From positions 20,800,345 to 20,864,344 of the forward strand of contig NC_052482.1 in NCBI RefSeq assembly GCF_009730915.1: a stretch of DNA of 64,000 nt. The letters run 5' to 3'. The notes below the pieces were generated by a model that saw only the letters and a program-made list of their open reading frames with translations, was not told where the DNA came from and made no database searches. The position numbers were made by a program, and so were the translations under genes. This stretch comes from Dioscorea cayenensis subsp. rotundata (Eukaryota; Streptophyta; Magnoliopsida; Dioscoreales; Dioscoreaceae). Positions 59,533 to 64,000 of the stretch are shown here, one piece after another. Numbering within the stretch: position 1 is the first letter of the stretch; each line of letters opens with the position of its first letter.

Positions 59533-62492
59533 TCAAATGGCATAAATTGGATTAATATCGGAATCAGAGAATTCTGAATTAGGATGCCATGAGTTTGAAC
59601 CACTCCTAGATGACTTCCTCCTTTTCCTGATTGACCGGCTGCGCTTAGATTTCACAACAAAATATGTCATGGTACCCAATACACCAGCCATTATCACTCC
59701 CCCAATCAATGTAACTAGAATTGCTGCCCACTGGAAACGCCGCCCAACAACGATATACGAGGAGGCGATGAAAGCAACAGTAGTGCACACAGAAGCCAAC
59801 CACATCAATTTATTGATCACCCCAACAACCCGCCTCTCAGACTTTGTTTCTCCCCTGACAAGAGTTATTTGAACCACCACAACAGCCAATGAGGTAAAAA
59901 GAGCTATGGCGTTGAAGATGAAGAAGACCTTGAAAGAGACGGTGTTGATAGCTACTGCTACACCATTGTTAAGGTTTCCACCAGGTACAGTAAAGATAGC
60001 AGCAAACGCAACAGTTGCAAAGAGCACAGCAACAACAGTGACAGAGTTAGTGGCATTATTGATGCCTTCACGATGGAGCTTCCTAAGCTCCTTGGCAATG
60101 CCATGGACATTCTTATTGGTTTTCCTCGTCTGTTCCAGCTGTGTATGAACATCCTTCTTAATTTCAGTTACAGTCTTCCTCAGTTCATCTCTGGGTTGAT
60201 TTAGCTCATTTGCTCTGACTGCACCATAACGTGCTAAACATTCCTTTATGTCAGCAGATTCTTCAGAAAGGGCGAGTCCTTCAGCAATGTCATAGGCTGT
60301 TTTGTGATCTCGCGTCAAAGCATTCACATGGGTGTCTGGAAGGAGTAAAAGAACACTTACTATCTGCAGAAGAGAAATTGAAATTAGAAAAAGCAAAAGC
60401 AAATTATAATGATTTATAACTACATCATATATGCCACGGCACAATCAGAGTTTGGGATAAAACAGGATAAGATTTTTTTTTTTTAAAAAAAAAAAATCAA
60501 CCTTTAGCACAATGGATCAATAAGCCATGGCAGCTGTGGCAGCAGACACTCTACAGATAATTAAGACAACCTAAACAGTAATGACAGATGAACTTATGAA
60601 GCATAAACACCACAATTTACAACCATAAAAGAATGTCAAACAATCGAGATCAACCGTACCTAATTTATTTCTTCGTCATAATCAACTAAATTTCAGATTA
60701 TAGTAAATATTCATTTCTAGAATTTACAGAAACTGTTGGATTGAAAACAGAAAATTCAGCTAACATCCACATGCAAAGAAAATGAAGATGGAGAAAGGCT
60801 TAATAGTGATTGCCCAATCACAAAATAAAGCATTGCGGCTAATATAAACAAAACAAAGCAAAAGTGTCATAGATTGTTGCCACAGCATACAAAGTTACAA
60901 ACACCATAAAGCAACTTTTATGCCAGTAATATATTATGAAGCATGAACACCATATGCAAATACCTCTGCTCTTTTTTTTCTTGTTGCCACATGCAAGGCT
61001 GTATTTCCAAACTTGTCTGGTAGCATCACTATAGCAGGATCAGCCTCTACAAGAGATTTAACAACATCACAATTTGTTCCTTTCACTGCCATGTGTAAAG
61101 CAGTTTGTCCTTTCTTGTCGGTCCTTCGGGCAAGCTGTGGATCTTTATCAAGCAACGCTTTCACAATATCAACATGTCCTTGCCGGGCAGCAAAATGCAG
61201 AGCATTTTTGCCGTTGGCTTTAGATAACTCAATCATGCTAGAGTCCTGTTCTAATAGTAGATTAACCACCTCAGTATGGCCCCTTGTAGCAGCTTGAATC
61301 AGGGGAGTTGTATTTGAAGGGCCAAATGTTTTGCTTAATGTTGGGTCATGGTCTAGAAGCACCTGGACAACATCTGCACATAATGAGTTAGCAACGTATA
61401 TACCATGCCAGGGGCAAAATCAAATTGACAAAAAAGCAGTAAATTGTGAAGCATCTTACTCATTGTTATCTAAAACTTAAGAATTATTTCAACAGCATGC
61501 AAAAACAATCTTCTCAGAATATAGGCCAAAGACTGCCATACAGAACAATACAAAGTAAAGGTCGAATATTTCCATCTTAAGCCAAGTGTTTGGCTCACAA
61601 CATCATTCCCATCATTGAGATTAATCAAAATTACACTTGAACACTATTCTCAGTTCATGTTATTCTCTAATGAAGATCAGCTACAACAAGCAACGAAATT
61701 TATCATCAGGCCTCATAAGTAATACAAGAAAGATATCAATTATACAATAAAATACAAGAAAAAAAAATTTACAGCTAAAATTGAAAATAAAATAAAATAA
61801 AATAAAAGATTACTAGAGAACACTATAAGCAAATATATAAGCTTAGAAATATCTTTAAATGCTTAGTGTTTCCCCCTCACCTTTATGCCCTTCTTTGGCG
61901 GCCGCATGAAGCGCATCATACTCTGATCGGTTCTTTCTCGCTATGCTCTCTCTATCCGAGTACTTCAACAGCTCAACCACAACATCCAGAAACCCTCTCT
62001 CAGCAGCAGCAAAGAGCGCCGTCTCATCAACCTCGTTTACCTCATTGACCATCGCTGACCGGATTTCCGCGACCTCAGCATCGAAATCAGCCCCGCTAGC
62101 AGTCCCCGTCATCTGCGCATCAATCTCTCTGAGTATCTGGCGCACAGCAGCGAGGTCCCCGCGTTTGGCCGCTATGTGGAGCTCAGTATCGTTGTGCCTC
62201 CCCGTGACTTGTTTCACATACTTCTTCTTCCCCGACTGATCCATCCGTTTCCCGGAGTTCGACAGCACCAACGCCGGCGCCGTCGTCGGCGACGGCGCAG
62301 GCGAAGGAGAAGGCAACGATGATGTCGCCGACGTGCTCGGCGACGGCGTCGTCAACCCCATCTCCAGATCCCTCACTCCTAATCCATCAAAAAAAAATAA
62401 TCAAAAAATCACCCAAAAAAACATCAAAATTCAACAAAGAAAGCAGCAAAAGGTGTGAAATCGGAAGTACCCTTCTCGATTTGGAGGCCCAT
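59533..62492 (-). CDS. Ankyrin-repeat/PGG-domain membrane protein (ITN1-like)
   Basis: Four exons, 62471-62492, 61881-62378, 60964-61373 and 59533-60363, phase-consistent, give 586 residues. It starts MGLQIEKGVRDLEMGL, then a Ser/Pro-rich head. About six to seven ankyrin repeats (residues ~75-330) include NDTELHIAAKRGDLAAVRQ, DETALFAAAERGFLDVVVE, NTTPLIQAATRGHTEVVNL, GKNALHFAARQGHVDIVKA, GQTALHMAVKGTNCDVVKS and GNTALHVATRKKRAEIVS. The C-terminal PGG/DUF3447-type domain has VTVVAVLFATVAFAAIFTVPGG and four membrane helices ending in a KRRKSSRSG tail. ITN1 and relatives sit at the plasma membrane and influence salt or ABA signalling. The GC-rich first exons and CT-rich promoter region fit a normal expressed gene; I see no break. 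Confidence 0.93.
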
Positions 62493-62643
62493 GGCGGAGA
62501 TGAAACCCTAGATGGAGCGAATAAGGGCGGCTAGGATTTGGGGGCAGCTAGGGCTTTTGAAGCATAGGGAATTGGATTTGGGGGGATCGAGACATCGCGG
62601 GGAAGGAGGGAGGAAAGCGCGGGGAATGAGAAACGTACGGTGT

Positions 62644-62668
<25 letters not shown>
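62644..62668. repeat. (CT)n tract in the ankyrin-gene promoter
   Basis: About 12 CT units, read as GA on the gene's strand, ~150 bp upstream of the ATG; such GA/CT tracts are frequent near plant start sites. Confidence 0.85.
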
Positions 62669-62675
<7 letters not shown>

Positions 62676-62753
62676 AATTCTCTTGTGGGGAATTATTCTC
62701 TTTCTTTAAAAGTCCAAGGACTTTCATGTAATTTTCATTATTATTATTTTTTT

Positions 62754-63507
62754 AACTAATGGTGACAAGTGCTGTGAAAGAGACAAGTAAATACAGTAGT
62801 GCATAAGTTATAATCCTGAAAAATTTACCATATAAAAACAAGCTAACACATAAGGTGATACATCAAAAATCATAATTCCAAAGTTATAAACCCTATATAA
62901 GATTTCTCTTTACAAATAATTTGGTGAACAGTTAATGAATAATACTGATATTGTATTTATAATATATATGTATAGTTTTATACAATACTGCGACACAAAG
63001 ATTCAACTAATGGTGACTAATGCTGTGAAATAGACAGATAAATACAATAGTGCATCAATTATGATCCCAAAAAACTTATCATATAGAAATGGACTAACAC
63101 ATAAGGTGATATATCAAAAATCACAATTCCACAGTTATAAACCCTATATAAGATTTCTCTTACAAAAAAAAATGGTGAACAGTTAATGAATAATACTGAT
63201 ATTGTATTTATAATATTTATGTATAGTTTTATACAATATTGTGACACAAAGATTCAACTAATGGTGACCAGTGCTGTGAAAGAGACAGATAAATACAATA
63301 GTGCACCAATTATAATTCCAAAAAATTTACCATATAAAAGTTGACTAATATATAAGGTGATACATCAAAAATCACAATTCCACATTTGTAAACCCTATAT
63401 AAGATTTCTCTTACAAAGAATTTGGTGAACAGTTAATAAATAATACTGATATTATATTTATAATATTTATGTATAGTTTTGTTACATAATACTGCGACAT
63501 AAAGATT
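62754..63507. repeat. Three 251-bp tandem repeats
   Basis: Unit start AACTAATGGTGAC...TGCTGTGAAA at 62754, 63005 and 63256; unit end ...ATACTGATATTGTATTTATAA...TACAATACTGCGACACAAAG. Divergence between copies is low (about 5-8% by eye), so the array is fairly young. No coding frame. Confidence 0.93.
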
Positions 63508-64000
63508 TAATCTTGTATTACTCATCCATCATTTAATATGACTTACATTAGGCTATGTAATGGTTGTCAATTTGCGGAGAATTCATGGCGGGCGAAGTGC
63601 AAAATATATATATAATATCTATATACACATACATATATATTGGTTGAAATTTGTGTGACTAAAAATAAAGAGCAAGAAAGAACACGTGAGTGAATAAAAA
63701 TGCACGTGGAAAATTTTATATAATATTATTGTCTCATTTGTCTTTGTGATCTAAGTGTGTCCATAAATTATTGATAGGTTTGTCTTGTCATCACCCCATG
63801 GTTCAGAATTCCATCCGACACATCATGTTGGTCAATTTGTGGAGGCTTTTTTTTATCTAAAATTATAAATTATATGCCCACATAACTATTTTAAAATCTT
63901 ATTTTTAAAAAATTTATTTTATAAATTTGTTTAAATACATTATCCTCAATACTCCCACTACTATTGTAATATTAAAATATAACCTTCAAATAAATCAAAA
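63508..64000. other. AT-rich end of window
   Basis: AT-rich sequence, with TA tracts near 63605-63640. No gene or element boundary recognised. Confidence 0.5.

Overview
The window is nuclear DNA of a flowering plant. It has spliced AT-rich genes, plant-only families (NETWORKED, WOX, CCT, lambda-class GST, receptor-like proteins), a nuclear tRNA-Glu gene, and Stowaway, LINE and Copia debris. The modest GC content and the WOX3 and kinesin-5 protein sequences would suit a non-grass monocot (yam-like), but this is a weak inference; no species marker is visible.

Left part (1-24 kb). The 3' end of a NET2 actin-binding protein gene is followed by a GYPPQ/histidine-glycine-rich 'A3-type' gene with a long leader intron and an ABRE plus CE3 promoter pair. 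Next come an ALS3/STAR2-like ABC-transporter membrane subunit gene (minus strand), two LINE ends meeting tail to tail, a CCT-domain regulator, a 55-residue DUF4535-type membrane protein gene (minus strand, long leader intron), a gene-poor stretch of about 7 kb with a Stowaway MITE and telomere-like motifs, and a WOX3 homeobox gene. The WOX3 intron is built from about six tandem copies of a ~150 bp unit that includes the splice-donor context.

Middle part (24-40 kb). A complete kinesin-5 gene (minus strand, 22 coding exons, 1041 residues by my splice reading) has mitotic MSA-type motifs upstream. It is followed by tRNA-Glu(CTC), a four-helix DUF1218 membrane protein gene and a lambda-class glutathione transferase gene (minus strand, nine exons).

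Right part (40-64 kb). This is a birth-and-death cluster of LRR receptor-like protein (RLP) genes. It holds an old deleted relic, RLP copy 1, another relic tail, and RLP copy 2, followed by an intact ankyrin/PGG (ITN1-like) gene on the minus strand. Copy 1 is followed by a truncated duplicate of the 3' end of the ankyrin gene, and both copies are preceded by the same ~240 bp tandem repeats. The duplicated block was therefore 'repeats + RLP + ankyrin 3' end'. A young Copia-type LTR element (5-bp target duplication CATCA, LTRs about 98% identical) splits RLP copy 2. Both RLP copies also carry frame breaks of their own, so neither reads as a whole gene here.

I did not find a clearly new molecular system. 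The most unusual structures are the WOX3 intron built from donor-containing repeats and the RLP-ankyrin segmental duplication. Coordinates of spliced genes come from reading GT/AG junctions and checking phase by hand.
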